A stretch of 64,000 nucleotides of DNA, from contig NZ_RZGS01000002.1 of the NCBI RefSeq assembly GCF_003989745.1, positions 1 through 64,000 on the forward strand, given 5' to 3'. Below are positions 27,512 through 37,337 of this stretch, piece after piece. The notes below the pieces were generated by a model, which was given only the letters and a program-made list of their open reading frames with translations, ran no database searches and was not told the DNA's origin. Position 1 is the stretch's first letter. Every line of letters begins with the position of its first letter. Source of the DNA: Legionella septentrionalis (GTDB lineage Bacteria > Pseudomonadota > Gammaproteobacteria > Legionellales > Legionellaceae). A program made the position numbers and the translations under genes.

Positions 27512-30151
27512 ATGGAAATATTGAATGTTAAAGTATTGAAAGGACCGAATTATTGGTCAAATTCCCGCCAAAATTTGATTGAAATAAAACTGGATTTAAA
27601 AGCTTACGAAGACCGGCCTACTAATACTCTTGATGGATTTACCAATGCCTTAATCCGTTTAATGCCTTCATTGCATACGCATCATTGCTCTTATGGACAT
27701 GAGGGCGGTTTTATAGAGCGGCTAAAGGAAGGAACCTGGCTTGGGCATGTTGTGGAACACATTGCTCTTGAATTACAGACATTGGCCGGCATGGAATGTA
27801 ATTTTGGACGTACACGCCAAAAAACAGGAAGCCGCGGCGTTTATCATGTCGTTTTTTCTTATGAAATTGAAAATGCCGGACTTTATGCTGCTACGGCTGC
27901 GGTAAATTTGGTCAACCATCTCCTCCGCTGTAATTCCTATTCACAATTGCAAGAAGACATTGAAGTTTTAAAGAAAATTCATAGAGACGATGGCTTTGGC
28001 ATCAGTACCAAAGCCATCGTCAATGAGGCGCAAAAACGTGATATTCCATACATGCGTCTTGATAACGATTCTTTGGTTTTATTAGGGCAAGGCTATAAAC
28101 AAAAATTACTCTGTGCCACTTTATCAGCTCATACCAGCAGCATTGGTGTGGATATTGCTGCAGATAAAGCATTAACCAAACAAATGCTTGCGGCAGCGAT
28201 GGTGCCTGTACCCGTAGGAGAAGTAGTCAATAATCCTGAGCAATTAAACGCAGCCATGCAGAAATTGGGTTTTCCACTGGTTATAAAACCTATTGACGGA
28301 AATCATGGCCGCGGGGTAACGACAAATATCTGTACACAAGAAAAAGCATTGCATGCGTTTCAGCTGGCGCAGAATATTTCTTTGCAAGTCGTTGTCGAAC
28401 GTTATGTAGAAGGTGATGATTACCGGTTTCTGGTGATTAACTTTAAACTGGTTGCAGTTGCCAGGCGCATTTCGCCACGGGTAATTGGGAATGGATGCTC
28501 AACCATTGCAGAACTGGTTGAGGAAATTAATCAAGATCCGCAGCGGGGTGAGGATCATGGAAATTTCCTCACTAAAATAAAACTCGATGATCTCGCTCTC
28601 GCTTGTTTAAAAGAACAACAGCTAACCCCAGACATGGTTTTACCCCAAGGAAGAATCATTTATCTAAAATACACAGCGAATCTTAGTTCGGGAGGAAGTG
28701 CTATAGATGTTACCGATCGAGTGCATCCTAAAAACAAATTTCTTGCCGAACGCGTTGCCCGTATTTTAAACCTTGATGTTTGTGGTTTGGACGTGATCGC
28801 TACAACCGTGGAAGAGCCTTTGGCAAATTCCAATGGGGCTATTATTGAAGTCAATGCGGCTCCCGGCCTGCGCATGCATTTATTACCGTCTGCAGGTCAG
28901 GCACGAAATGTTGCCACACATATAGTAGATATGCTCTACCCGCACCAATCCAGCGCCCGCATACCAATCGTTGCCGTAACCGGCACTAATGGCAAAACCA
29001 CGACGGTACGTTTGGTGGCGCATTTAGCAAGGCAGGCAGGTTATATTGTAGGGCACACGACCACGGAAGGAATTTATATCAACCATGAATTGCTCTATAA
29101 AGGCGACTGCAGCGGGCCAATCAGTGCGAAAACCATTCTTCGCGATCCAATGATCGACTTTGCCGTTTTTGAGTGTGCTCGCGGTGGAATTTTGCGTTCA
29201 GGATTGGGATTCGACAAATGCAATATCAGCATTATTTTAAATATTGCAGAAGATCATTTAGGCATGGAAGGCATCGATACTTTAGAGGAGCTCGCACGGG
29301 TAAAAAGCGTAGTTGCTTACAGCACTATGAAAGATGGTTATGCCATTTTAAATGCGGATGATGACTGGGTTTATGTGCTCAAAAAAGAATTACGCTGTCA
29401 CACTGCCTTGTTCAGCATGCATGCCAATAACTCCAGAATTGCGGAGCATTGCAAGCAGGGCGGACTTGCTGCTGTTGTAGAAAATGATTGCATCATTCTT
29501 GTTAAGGGAGATATTAAAACGACTTTTGTCAAAATAAGCGATATCCCCTTAACTTATGCCGGTACGGCGACCTGTATGGTGCAAAATATTTTGGCGGCTA
29601 TTTTGGCAGGTATTATCAGTGGGTTTACCCCAGAAGAAATTGTGTCCTGGCTGCAATATTTTCCTGCTTCTTCTACTAGTCTTCCTGGGCGAATGAATTT
29701 ATTTGAATTCAATAAATTTAAGGTGCTTGTCGATTATGCCCATAACAAGGCTGCGTATCTTGAACTTAAGAAATTTGTTGAACGAGTAAAATGCCGCAAA
29801 AAAATAGGGATTATTGGCTCTCCTGGCGACAGGCGACCTGAGGATATTCGCAACATAGGTTTTTATGCAGCGCAAATGTATGATGAAATTATCATTCGCT
29901 TGGATAAAGACGGCAGGGGGAAAACAGCGGATGCCATCACGCATTATCTGCAAGAAGGAATCCGGGAGTTTAATCCCTGCATTCCTGTTTTGGTTATTGC
30001 TGACGAATTAACCGCGCTTCAACATGCGATCGCACAAGCTGACTCTGACTGTTTTATCGTAATCTGTCCTGAAAATGTGTTTGCAACGCTTGATTATTTG
30101 CAAGCAATAGAACGAGCAGGGCAAGCTAAGGAGCTAAACTATGAACTGTAA
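27512..30151 (+). CDS. cphA: Cyanophycin synthetase
   Basis: Polymerises aspartate and arginine into the storage polymer cyanophycin. 879 residues, the usual length for CphA1. Order: N-terminal domain (about 1-160, with HTHHCSYGHEGGFIERL and EHIALELQ), ATP-grasp domain (about 210-480; VIKPIDGNHGRGV, IIEVNAAPGLRMHL), then a Mur-ligase-like domain with P-loop VTGTNGKTTTVRL near residue 493 and the later AHNKAAYLEL block. Its stop overlaps the start of cyanophycinase by 11 bases, so synthesis and breakdown genes are co-transcribed. Confidence 0.96.
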   Translation: MEILNVKVLKGPNYWSNSRQNLIEIKLDLKAYEDRPTNTLDGFTNALIRLMPSLHTHHCSYGHEGGFIERLKEGTWLGHVVEHIALELQTLAGMECNFGRTRQKTGSRGVYHVVFSYEIENAGLYAATAAVNLVNHLLRCNSYSQLQEDIEVLKKIHRDDGFGISTKAIVNEAQKRDIPYMRLDNDSLVLLGQGYKQKLLCATLSAHTSSIGVDIAADKALTKQMLAAAMVPVPVGEVVNNPEQLNAAMQKLGFPLVIKPIDGNHGRGVTTNICTQEKALHAFQLAQNISLQVVVERYVEGDDYRFLVINFKLVAVARRISPRVIGNGCSTIAELVEEINQDPQRGEDHGNFLTKIKLDDLALACLKEQQLTPDMVLPQGRIIYLKYTANLSSGGSAIDVTDRVHPKNKFLAERVARILNLDVCGLDVIATTVEEPLANSNGAIIEVNAAPGLRMHLLPSAGQARNVATHIVDMLYPHQSSARIPIVAVTGTNGKTTTVRLVAHLARQAGYIVGHTTTEGIYINHELLYKGDCSGPISAKTILRDPMIDFAVFECARGGILRSGLGFDKCNISIILNIAEDHLGMEGIDTLEELARVKSVVAYSTMKDGYAILNADDDWVYVLKKELRCHTALFSMHANNSRIAEHCKQGGLAAVVENDCIILVKGDIKTTFVKISDIPLTYAGTATCMVQNILAAILAGIISGFTPEEIVSWLQYFPASSTSLPGRMNLFEFNKFKVLVDYAHNKAAYLELKKFVERVKCRKKIGIIGSPGDRRPEDIRNIGFYAAQMYDEIIIRLDKDGRGKTADAITHYLQEGIREFNPCIPVLVIADELTALQHAIAQADSDCFIVICPENVFATLDYLQAIERAGQAKELNYEL

Positions 30152-30995
30152 GGGACAATTGCTGTTAATTGGTGGCGCAGAAGATATTGGCGATGAATAT
30201 GCACAACAGGAAAGAGAAGAAAACAGAAAATTCGAAGAGTTTGAAATTTTAAAGGACGTGGTAAACAAAGCATCGCGGGATAATCGCATTGAATTCATTA
30301 CTACAGGAACACGTCAGCCAGAAGCCGTCAGGGCGCGCTATGAAGAAGCGTTTGATAAAATGGGGTATTCTTGTCCTAATTTTACTTATATCGAGGAAAA
30401 AGAAGAAGCTCATGATAAAAACATCTTGGCTCGTATTGAAAAAGCGGACGTGGTGTTTTTTACCGGGGGCGATCAATCCCGCCTTGCCCAAATTTTATGC
30501 GGAACTCCACTTACCCAGTTAATTAAAAAGCGTTATGAAGAAGATGCCAATTTTTTGATAGCCGGCACCAGTGCCGGTGCCATGTTTTTATCCGCACTCA
30601 TGATAGAGGAAGCACCGGTCACAGAAGCTTTATTAAAAGATACCGTCAAGGTAGCTGGGGGATTTGGGGTAGTGCCTTTTTGTATCATCGATACTCATTT
30701 CATCAAAAGAGGAAGGTTTGGACGCTTGGCACAGGCAGTAATTAGTAATTCTGAACATCTGGGTATAGGCTTGGGTGAAGATACAGCGATTAGTGTCAAG
30801 AAAGGTACGGAAGCCACTTGCATTGGTTCCGGGACCGTCGTAACCATTAATGGTAAATTTGTTAAAAATACCAACCTCTCCAAAGCTCGGGAAAGAGAGC
30901 CTATCTTTATAGAAAATTTAGTCGTTAATATTTTGGTCAAAGGTTGTCGTTTTTCGTTGGAAGATGGCGCCTTGCTAGCCTCTGAAGTTCGCTAA
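30141..30995 (+). CDS. cphB: Cyanophycinase
   Basis: Releases beta-Asp-Arg dipeptides from cyanophycin. 284 residues, peptidase family S51. N-terminal LLLIGGAEDIGD, FFTGGDQSRLAQIL near 112, nucleophile Ser in IAGTSAGAMFLS near 148, and DTHFIKRGRFGRL near 188. Translation is coupled to cphA by an 11-base overlap. No isoaspartyl dipeptidase gene for the final step is adjacent. Confidence 0.95.
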   Translation: MNCKGQLLLIGGAEDIGDEYAQQEREENRKFEEFEILKDVVNKASRDNRIEFITTGTRQPEAVRARYEEAFDKMGYSCPNFTYIEEKEEAHDKNILARIEKADVVFFTGGDQSRLAQILCGTPLTQLIKKRYEEDANFLIAGTSAGAMFLSALMIEEAPVTEALLKDTVKVAGGFGVVPFCIIDTHFIKRGRFGRLAQAVISNSEHLGIGLGEDTAISVKKGTEATCIGSGTVVTINGKFVKNTNLSKAREREPIFIENLVVNILVKGCRFSLEDGALLASEVR

Positions 30996-31077
30996 TAGGG
31001 ACCCATTGGATATTAATTGGGTAAATTGCCAAAATTATTGGCGTTTACTACTATTTAATTTAGAGTCTTATCGCTCC

Positions 31078-31118
31078 ATAAGCCTTTGCAAAAACCGTGC
31101 AGAACGGCTTATCTTGGT
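31078..31118 (+). terminator. Possible terminator after cphAB
   Basis: Seven-base-pair stem ATAAGCC / GGCTTAT (31078-31084 and 31106-31112) with an inner TGCA/TGCA pairing, followed by CTTGGTTT. The T-tract is poor. Confidence 0.35.
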
Positions 31119-31168
31119 TTCTTGGCAATATGATGAGAATGCTGAAACCTTGTCTACAGGGAGGTTAT

Positions 31169-32380
31169 ATGAAAGCTTTAGTCTTCCACGCCATAGGCGA
31201 TATCCGCTTGGATGAAGTTGATGAGCCTTCTATCGAAGATGAATATGATGCCATCGTACAAATCACGACTTCAGCTATTTGCGGCACCGATTTACATTTT
31301 ATTCGCGGCACCATGGGTCCCATGAAAGAAGGCACTATATTAGGCCACGAAGCCGTGGGGGTGGTGGTCGAAGTGGGAAAAGGAGTACGTAATTTTAAAA
31401 AAGGCGAGCGGGTAGTCATCCCTTCTACCGTGTCTTGTGGTTATTGCCCCATGTGCCGCAAAGCTTGTTATTCTCAATGCGATGAAGCTAATCCTAACGG
31501 CCCGGAGGCAGGAACCGCATTTTATGGGGGGCCGGAAGCAACAGGACCGCTCAATGGTTGCCAAGCCGAATACGTGCGCGTACCTTTTGCCAATAACAAT
31601 CTTGTTAAACTCTCCGATGCAGTGTCAGATGATGAAGCTATTCTTGTTTCCGATATTTTTCCTACGGCTTATTTTGCCGTGGACATGGCCAAAGTTAAAC
31701 CCGGTCAGGTGGCTGTGGTCTTGGGCTGTGGCCCTGTCGGACAATTTGTGATTGCCAGTTTAAAATTGCGCGGGATTTCAAGGATATTTGCAGTCGATGC
31801 ACTTCCATCGCGTTTGGATATGGCCAGAGATCAAGGCGCTGAATGCATTAATTTTAATGAAGATGATCCAGTGGCTGTACTCAAGGAACTAACCAATGGT
31901 TCTTTGGCGGATGTGGTGATTGATGCCGTGGGAATTGATGCATTTGCCCCAGAGCATGGCCCTGCTGCTGCCATCGCCCAGAAAAATAAGGCTGAATTTG
32001 CAGAAGAAGTCGTAAGTTTAGTGCCCAATTATCAAAACCAAAAACAGCATTGGATACCAGGAAATGCGCCCAGTTATACCTTGCGGGAAGGAGTAAAATT
32101 GGCGGCTAAATGCGGCACGATTTCTATTGTGGGGGTTTATCCGCCGGAATTTAAAGTTTACCCGATTGGTGATGCGATGAATAAAAATTTACGCATTGTA
32201 ATGGGTAATTGTCCACATCGGGCTTATATCCCAAAATTATTATCCTTAATTGAGGATAAACGCATCGCTCCACTACATATTCTCACGCAAAAAAAACCGA
32301 TGGATAATATTTTGCAAGCATATCAGCAATTCGATGCTCGCAAGGAAGGCTGGATTAAGGTAGCCCTTAAATTAAAGTAA
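31169..32380 (+). CDS. Zinc-dependent alcohol dehydrogenase (formaldehyde dehydrogenase-like)
   Basis: 403 residues from the ATG at 31169, with a near-perfect ribosome site GGAGGT. Catalytic zinc ligands in SAICGTD near 37 and GHEAVG near 61. Structural-zinc cysteines in CGYCPMCRKACYSQC near 90-105. Rossmann motif LGCGPVGQF near 187. The long insert around 260-310 is like glutathione-independent formaldehyde dehydrogenases. A second family member lies at 35509. The exact substrate is unknown. Topoisomerase IB follows after two bases. Confidence 0.9.
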   Translation: MKALVFHAIGDIRLDEVDEPSIEDEYDAIVQITTSAICGTDLHFIRGTMGPMKEGTILGHEAVGVVVEVGKGVRNFKKGERVVIPSTVSCGYCPMCRKACYSQCDEANPNGPEAGTAFYGGPEATGPLNGCQAEYVRVPFANNNLVKLSDAVSDDEAILVSDIFPTAYFAVDMAKVKPGQVAVVLGCGPVGQFVIASLKLRGISRIFAVDALPSRLDMARDQGAECINFNEDDPVAVLKELTNGSLADVVIDAVGIDAFAPEHGPAAAIAQKNKAEFAEEVVSLVPNYQNQKQHWIPGNAPSYTLREGVKLAAKCGTISIVGVYPPEFKVYPIGDAMNKNLRIVMGNCPHRAYIPKLLSLIEDKRIAPLHILTQKKPMDNILQAYQQFDARKEGWIKVALKLK

Positions 32381-32382
32381 GA

Positions 32383-33426
32383 ATGTATACGATAGAAGAG
32401 TGTGAGCAAATTGCAGAAAAAGCATCGCTCCGTTATGTAAAGGATACGTCCCCTGGCATTTGCCGGCGTAAATTTGGCCGGGGGTTCGTTTATTACTGGA
32501 TGAACGGGGAAAAAGTGACGGAGGCAAGAATTTTAGAACGAATTAACTCATTGGCCATTCCGCCAGCGTATAAGAATGTCTGGATCTGTCGCTATGCAAA
32601 TGGTCACATTCAAGCAACGGGCAGGGACGAGCGTGGGCGTAAACAATACATTTATCATCCATTATGGCGGCAACTGCGCGAACAGCAAAAATTTACGTCT
32701 ATGGTGCAGTTTGGCCACTCCCTTTCACGTATCCGGAGAAAAATCCGCTATGAATTGAATAAACCTCTAAGCTTGAGCAAATCGCAAATCATTTGCGCCA
32801 TTATTTATTTGCTTGACCATGCTTGCATACGCATTGGTACCCCTGTTTATGCCAAGCAGAACAATTCTTATGGGATCACAACATTGCGTAAAAAACACGT
32901 AAGCATCCACAAAAATAAAGTCATATTGGACTTTGTCGGAAAAAACGGAAAATTTTGGCATATTATTCTAACCGATAAAAAAATAATCAATCTTATTAAA
33001 AAATGTGAAGAAATTCCTGGGTATGAAATATTTAAATATCTTGATGCGCAAAATCAAATTAATGTAATCACGTCACAAGACGTAAACGGTTATTTGCAAG
33101 AGATAACACAACAGCCCTTCACGGCAAAAGATTTCAGGACTTGGACTGCATGCCGCGAAACTCTATATGGGCTTATCTGTGCTCATAAGCTGCAACTTCC
33201 TACAGAAAAAGGAAAGCTTAAAGCCGTCATTAAACAAGTGGCTCAATTACTGGGCCATACCGTTGCTGTCTGTCAAAAAAGCTATATTGAGCCCGATATC
33301 ATCGCCTGGTGGCAAGACAAACGGTTAGAAAAATGGATTGAGGAAAATCATGTGTTAATCCGCAGCCGTAATAAAGATAAAATTTTACTCAAGTGGCTGA
33401 GTGACAAGCTCCCTTGTATCCCTTAA
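32383..33426 (+). CDS. DNA topoisomerase IB (poxvirus type)
   Basis: Relaxes supercoils by nicking one strand through a 3'-phosphotyrosine. 347 residues. N-terminal domain with LAIPPAYKNVWIC and ATGRDERGRKQYIYHP; catalytic core with CIRIGTPVYAKQNNSYGITTLRKKHV (conserved Arg, Lys), DFRTWTACRE, and active-site tyrosine in VCQKSYIEPDI near residue 305. It starts two bases after the dehydrogenase stop, so the two are co-transcribed. Such enzymes are patchily distributed in bacteria. Confidence 0.93.
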   Translation: MYTIEECEQIAEKASLRYVKDTSPGICRRKFGRGFVYYWMNGEKVTEARILERINSLAIPPAYKNVWICRYANGHIQATGRDERGRKQYIYHPLWRQLREQQKFTSMVQFGHSLSRIRRKIRYELNKPLSLSKSQIICAIIYLLDHACIRIGTPVYAKQNNSYGITTLRKKHVSIHKNKVILDFVGKNGKFWHIILTDKKIINLIKKCEEIPGYEIFKYLDAQNQINVITSQDVNGYLQEITQQPFTAKDFRTWTACRETLYGLICAHKLQLPTEKGKLKAVIKQVAQLLGHTVAVCQKSYIEPDIIAWWQDKRLEKWIEENHVLIRSRNKDKILLKWLSDKLPCIP

Positions 33427-33578
33427 TCCTGTTTGCGATTGTGCTCCCTTGTCATGGTTTTATTTTTTTTATCCGTTTTATCCATTTCGCTACCGTGTAA
33501 ATTGCTTTGTTTATCCTGGCGATTGATTTTTGAACTTTTTTCCATGTGCGGTTGCGGGTTATATTTTGAATGTTTCAT
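33423..33578 (-). CDS. Small hydrophilic protein of unknown function
   Basis: 51 residues from the ATG at 33578, with AAGGA five bases upstream. A longer frame exists but has no ribosome site. The sequence is strongly charged and polar (Lys, Asn, Asp, Gln; MKHSKYNPQPHMEKSSK at the N-terminus) and probably disordered. It overlaps the end of the topoisomerase gene by four bases. Many stress-induced small proteins have this composition, but no family is recognised. Confidence 0.55.
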   Translation of the reverse strand: MKHSKYNPQPHMEKSSKINRQDKQSNLHGSEMDKTDKKNKTMTREHNRKQD

Positions 33579-33611
33579 GAGCATCCTTATGAAAAATAAT
33601 CCTATAAAAGG

Positions 33612-33635
33612 CAAAAACCACCGCAAGGGTGGTTT
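33612..33635 (-). terminator. Terminator downstream of pgi
   Basis: Eight-base-pair stem AAACCACC / GGTGGTTT with a five-base loop (33615-33635). On the minus strand it is followed by a T-rich tail TTTTTG, placing it correctly to end the pgi transcript. It also lies in the leader of the small gene at 33578. Confidence 0.8.
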
Positions 33636-33675
33636 CTGTCGAAGATCCAATTCCATAAAGGAATCACTTATCTTC

Positions 33676-33694
33676 AATTTAAGTATAGTATATT
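33676..33694 (-). promoter_or_regulatory. RpoS-like -10 element upstream of the small gene
   Basis: The minus strand reads CTATACTTAA (33688 to 33679), an exact match to the core of the RpoS consensus. It lies between pgi and the small gene at 33578, about 110 bases before its start. The pgi terminator lies between them. Confidence 0.4.
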
Positions 33695-33727
33695 GGAGCA
33701 ATTTGTCAAAAAATAAAGCAATTCATT

Positions 33728-35191
33728 TTATGAAATCGCAGTATTTATTTTGGTTGCGAATGCTGCATTCTGTTTTGCACTTTCCACTCCGGGTTGATCA
33801 AAAGGGTTGATATTCCATATAACGCTTTGCGTGAAAATCTTATGCTCATATAAAGCCACTAAAGCGCCAATGCTATAGGGCGTGCAATTTTTCATGCGAA
33901 TGTGGTTTAAAGGGATCCCTGGGATAAACCCGTTGGGATTGTCATGAGAAGCTACGCCGTGAGCCAGTACCTGCATCTTCGCCGCTGCTATTTCATTGAT
34001 AAACTGACCATTGAAGGCATCCATGGTGATAAAATCTGCAGTGATCTTATGAGTTCCCTGGCAAAGCAATTGGTAATAACTGTGCTGCACTTGATTGCCT
34101 GAACCTCCCCACACTAAAGGCCCGGTAGCATAATGTACGCTTTTACCCTGTTGGTCTATCGATTTGCCATTGCTTTCCATATCCAATTGCTGAATATAAG
34201 GGACAAATTGTTCGAGTTGTTGTGCGTAAGTCAAGATGAGCAAATTATGAATGGCTAGAAAATTATTGTTCCAGATACCAAACAAGGCTAGTAAGACCGG
34301 CAGATTATCGCCAAAAGACGTTTGGGCAAAATGCTCATCCATGCTGTGGGCGCCTGCCAACAAATGATTAAATTGCTCATAGCCAAGTGCGATGGCTGCA
34401 ATAAGATTTATTGCCGAACAAAAGGAGTAGCGTCCTCCTACCCAAGGCCATATGGGCAAGACGGTACGTAATCCAAATGCATGTGCTGCGTCAAGATTGG
34501 CTGTTACACCAATGAAATGTTGCTGCCAATTAGTTTTTTTTCCAATCCAGGCTATAGCTTTTTGGGCATTCCACAGCGTTTCCTGAGTGGTGAATGATTT
34601 GGAAGCAACAATGAAAAGGGTGGTTTCCGGGTGCAAACGGGCTACTGTTTTCTCAAAGCGATTCGGATCGGCATCTGAAATAAAATGATAATTGAGTTCA
34701 GGGGCAGTGAATTCGGCTAGGGCTTGCAGGCAAAACCGCGGTCCTAAATCAGAGCCGCCAATGCCTATGTTAATGATATCAGTGATGGGTTTTCCTGAAT
34801 ATCCCAACCATTTTTTGCTACGAATTTTTTCAGCAATGAGTTTAATATCATGTCTGGTTTGACGCACTTGTTGCATCACGTCTTGGCCGTTGACCTGAAT
34901 AGACAAGTGATCAGGCGCACGCAAAGCAGTATGCAGTGCAGGTCTTTGTTCGCTGTGATTTACTTGCTCACCTTGCATTAAAGCTTCAATTTTTTGTTTT
35001 AATTCACAATGATTGGCTAGGACTAGCAACAGTTCAAATATTTCCTCATTTAAGTATTGATGGCGATAATCAAGGGTAATATTGCAAGCAGAAACTAATT
35101 TTGCGGCATTTACCGTGGATTTATTGAATGGAATTAGGCGAGCAAGCTCTTCTAATTTTTTCCAAATATCTGTTTTGGTGCAATCTTGCAT
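33728..35191 (-). CDS. pgi: Glucose-6-phosphate isomerase
   Basis: Interconverts glucose-6-phosphate and fructose-6-phosphate. 487 residues, rather short for the family. Conserved blocks: IINIGIGGSDLGPRF near residue 143, VASKSFTTQETL near 195, and the second signature WVGGRYSFCSAI near 250 with further catalytic residues in MESNGKS near 342 and VHYATGPLVWGGSGNQVQHSY. The ATG at 35191 has no strong ribosome site. Housekeeping gene placed within an accessory region. Confidence 0.95.
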   Translation of the reverse strand: MQDCTKTDIWKKLEELARLIPFNKSTVNAAKLVSACNITLDYRHQYLNEEIFELLLVLANHCELKQKIEALMQGEQVNHSEQRPALHTALRAPDHLSIQVNGQDVMQQVRQTRHDIKLIAEKIRSKKWLGYSGKPITDIINIGIGGSDLGPRFCLQALAEFTAPELNYHFISDADPNRFEKTVARLHPETTLFIVASKSFTTQETLWNAQKAIAWIGKKTNWQQHFIGVTANLDAAHAFGLRTVLPIWPWVGGRYSFCSAINLIAAIALGYEQFNHLLAGAHSMDEHFAQTSFGDNLPVLLALFGIWNNNFLAIHNLLILTYAQQLEQFVPYIQQLDMESNGKSIDQQGKSVHYATGPLVWGGSGNQVQHSYYQLLCQGTHKITADFITMDAFNGQFINEIAAAKMQVLAHGVASHDNPNGFIPGIPLNHIRMKNCTPYSIGALVALYEHKIFTQSVIWNINPFDQPGVESAKQNAAFATKINTAIS

Positions 35192-35429
35192 TCAATCTGA
35201 TCCGTTGAGGAAATAACTAAGTAGCCGGGAGGCAAGATGATAAAATAATTCACCAGAATTGTAAAAAAATTGCTTATTTTTTTACAAAAACAAATTCTAT
35301 GTTGTGAGTAAAATTTGACCTGATTAATTGCTGTCATTGTGGCTCGAAGAAGCATTCATTCTCGCCAAAGAATAAGAAAAGAAATGGTATTGCCATGTCA
35401 AATGGAATATTTTAATCCAAAATGACTTT

Positions 35430-35457
35430 TTGATAAGCAATTTGAGTTTGCTATACT
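35430..35457 (+). promoter_or_regulatory. Promoter of the second alcohol dehydrogenase gene
   Basis: TTGATA (35430-35435), a 16-base spacer and TATACT (35452-35457) form a good sigma-70-type promoter. The -10 is embedded in GCTATACTAAC, which is also close to the RpoS consensus. It lies 52 bases before the start codon. Confidence 0.55.
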
Positions 35458-35508
35458 AACTTTAGCGTACTTAAAGGATAGGAGCACGCAAAAAACATGG
35501 AGGTGGTT

Positions 35509-36681
35509 ATGAAAGCGTTATGTTGGCATGGAAAAAGGGATGTAAGAATTGATGAAGTGCCTGAGCCCAAATTAATCAATGATCATGATGCGATAATACG
35601 TGTTACATCGACCGCGATTTGTGGCTCTGATCTTCATATTTTTAATGGTTTGCTCCCGATGATGGAATCAGGAGACATTTTAGGCCATGAATTTATGGGC
35701 GAAGTGGTGGAAGTAGGGCGCGGAAACCGCAAATTAAAAGTCGGCGATAAGGTGGTCGTACCCTTTACGATTTCGTGCGGGCACTGCAATTATTGCGAAC
35801 AGAAATTATTTTCACACTGTGATCATACCAATCCCAATGCTGAATTGGCTCGCGAGCAAATGGGCATGTCGCCTTCTGGTATCTTTGGCTATTCGCATTT
35901 ATTGGGCGGTTTCTCCGGCGGTCAAGCTGAATTCGTACGCGTACCTTACTCGCACGTTGGTCCTATTAAAATTCCAAATGAAATACCGGATGAAAAAGTT
36001 TTATTTTTAACAGATATTTTTCCCACGGGATATATGGCAGCTGAAAATTGCAACATTCAGGAAGGTGATACAGTCGCTATTTGGGGTTGCGGGCCGGTAG
36101 GACAATTCGCCATTCAAAGTGCCTGGATGTTGGGAGCTGGGCGGGTTATAGCTATAGATTGCGTACCCGAGCGCCTAAAAATGGCAGAGAAATTAGGGAA
36201 GGCGGAAACTATTAATTTTACCGAAGAAGATGTATACGATGCGTTAATGGCTATCACTAAGGGCAAGGGTCCAGAATGCTGCATCGATGCTGTAGGCTGC
36301 GAGGCTCATGTAGGTCCAACATTTGATTCGATTATGGATAGAATAAAACAAGCGGCTTATTTATTAACTGATCGGTCGCATGTATTAAGAGAGGCAATTC
36401 GGTGCTGTGCTAAAGGAGGGACAATTTCCATACCCGGAGTTTACCTGCAAAATCTGGATAATATTCCTTTTGGTGCAGCCATGAATAAAGGATTAACATT
36501 TAAAATGGGGCAAACGCATGTACAGCGTTATCTAAAGCCTCTACTTAAAACCATTGTCGATGACAAAATTGATCCCTCAGCCATTATTACGCATCGAATC
36601 AAATTAAAAGATGCTCCCAAAGCTTATGAAACATTTAATGAAAAGGAAAATGGCTGCATTAAAGTGGTAATGACGCCATAA
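35509..36681 (+). CDS. Zinc-dependent alcohol dehydrogenase (formaldehyde dehydrogenase-like)
   Basis: 390 residues from the ATG at 35509 (ribosome site GGAGGT five bases upstream; the ATG at 35497 overlaps that site). Zinc-binding motifs STAICGSD near 36, GHEFMG near 60, [15 protein letters not shown] near 90; Rossmann motif WGCGPVGQF near 186. Like its paralogue at 31169 it has the signature [11 protein letters not shown]. Hemerythrin follows ten bases downstream, suggesting one transcription unit. Confidence 0.9.
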   Translation: MKALCWHGKRDVRIDEVPEPKLINDHDAIIRVTSTAICGSDLHIFNGLLPMMESGDILGHEFMGEVVEVGRGNRKLKVGDKVVVPFTISCGHCNYCEQKLFSHCDHTNPNAELAREQMGMSPSGIFGYSHLLGGFSGGQAEFVRVPYSHVGPIKIPNEIPDEKVLFLTDIFPTGYMAAENCNIQEGDTVAIWGCGPVGQFAIQSAWMLGAGRVIAIDCVPERLKMAEKLGKAETINFTEEDVYDALMAITKGKGPECCIDAVGCEAHVGPTFDSIMDRIKQAAYLLTDRSHVLREAIRCCAKGGTISIPGVYLQNLDNIPFGAAMNKGLTFKMGQTHVQRYLKPLLKTIVDDKIDPSAIITHRIKLKDAPKAYETFNEKENGCIKVVMTP

Positions 36682-36691
36682 GGAGTAGGCT

Positions 36692-37138
36692 ATGGATATT
36701 TATGACTATTTAAAGAAGGACCACAGGAAAGTTTCTGATTTATTTAAACAATTTGCAGATGCTAAAACGCATGAGCGCAAAAAAGAAATTATTGATTTTC
36801 TGGCGCAAGAATTACTGGTGCATGCTCGGTCCGAGCAAGATACTTTTTACAAATTGCTAGAAAGTTTTAATGAAAGCAAAGAAGAAGTATTGCACGGCAG
36901 AAAAGAGCATCAAGACATTGAAAAGCAGCTAAAAGAAGTCATGAATTCTATGGATTCCATGGCTGATTTGGAAAAAAAGGTGCAGAAGCTTAAGGAAATT
37001 GTGGAGCACCATGTAGACGAAGAAGAAAGCGAAATCTTTGATCAAGCCAAAGACGTATTGTCTGAGGAAGATGCCTACATGATTAAAGAACAAATGCATG
37101 ACAGGAAGGTTCAGTATTATCAAAACATAAATATTTAA
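36692..37138 (+). CDS. Hemerythrin HHE cation-binding domain protein
   Basis: 148 residues, four-helix bundle. Iron ligands: His in DYLKKDHRKV, His in LLVHARSEQ with Glu, His in GRKEHQDIE, and HHVDEEESEIF near residue 108. Binds a di-iron centre; proposed roles in oxygen, nitric oxide or iron handling are family-level, not shown here. Ribosome site AGGAG at 36680-36684. Follows the alcohol dehydrogenase gene closely. Confidence 0.93.
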   Translation: MDIYDYLKKDHRKVSDLFKQFADAKTHERKKEIIDFLAQELLVHARSEQDTFYKLLESFNESKEEVLHGRKEHQDIEKQLKEVMNSMDSMADLEKKVQKLKEIVEHHVDEEESEIFDQAKDVLSEEDAYMIKEQMHDRKVQYYQNINI

Positions 37139-37165
37139 ATGACCTTCTTGTTCCATTCAAGCGCA

Positions 37166-37196
37166 AGCAAGTCGGTTTATCGTACGGCTTGCTTAC
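37166..37196 (+). repeat. Inverted repeat after the hemerythrin gene
   Basis: AAGCAAGTCG and CGGCTTGCTT can pair over ten positions (one G-T pair). No T-tract follows, so it is an imperfect terminator candidate or a simple transcript-end hairpin. Confidence 0.4.
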
Positions 37197-37337
37197 CAAA
37201 ATGTACTATATTTCAATAAATTACGTCTAAATTTGCTTATACCTGATTAGATAAGTTAATTTGTCATTTAATATATTGCTATTAAAAGAAGCATGTCGTT
37301 ATCATAAGAGTCTGTTAGAGAAACTTTCATTCAGAAT

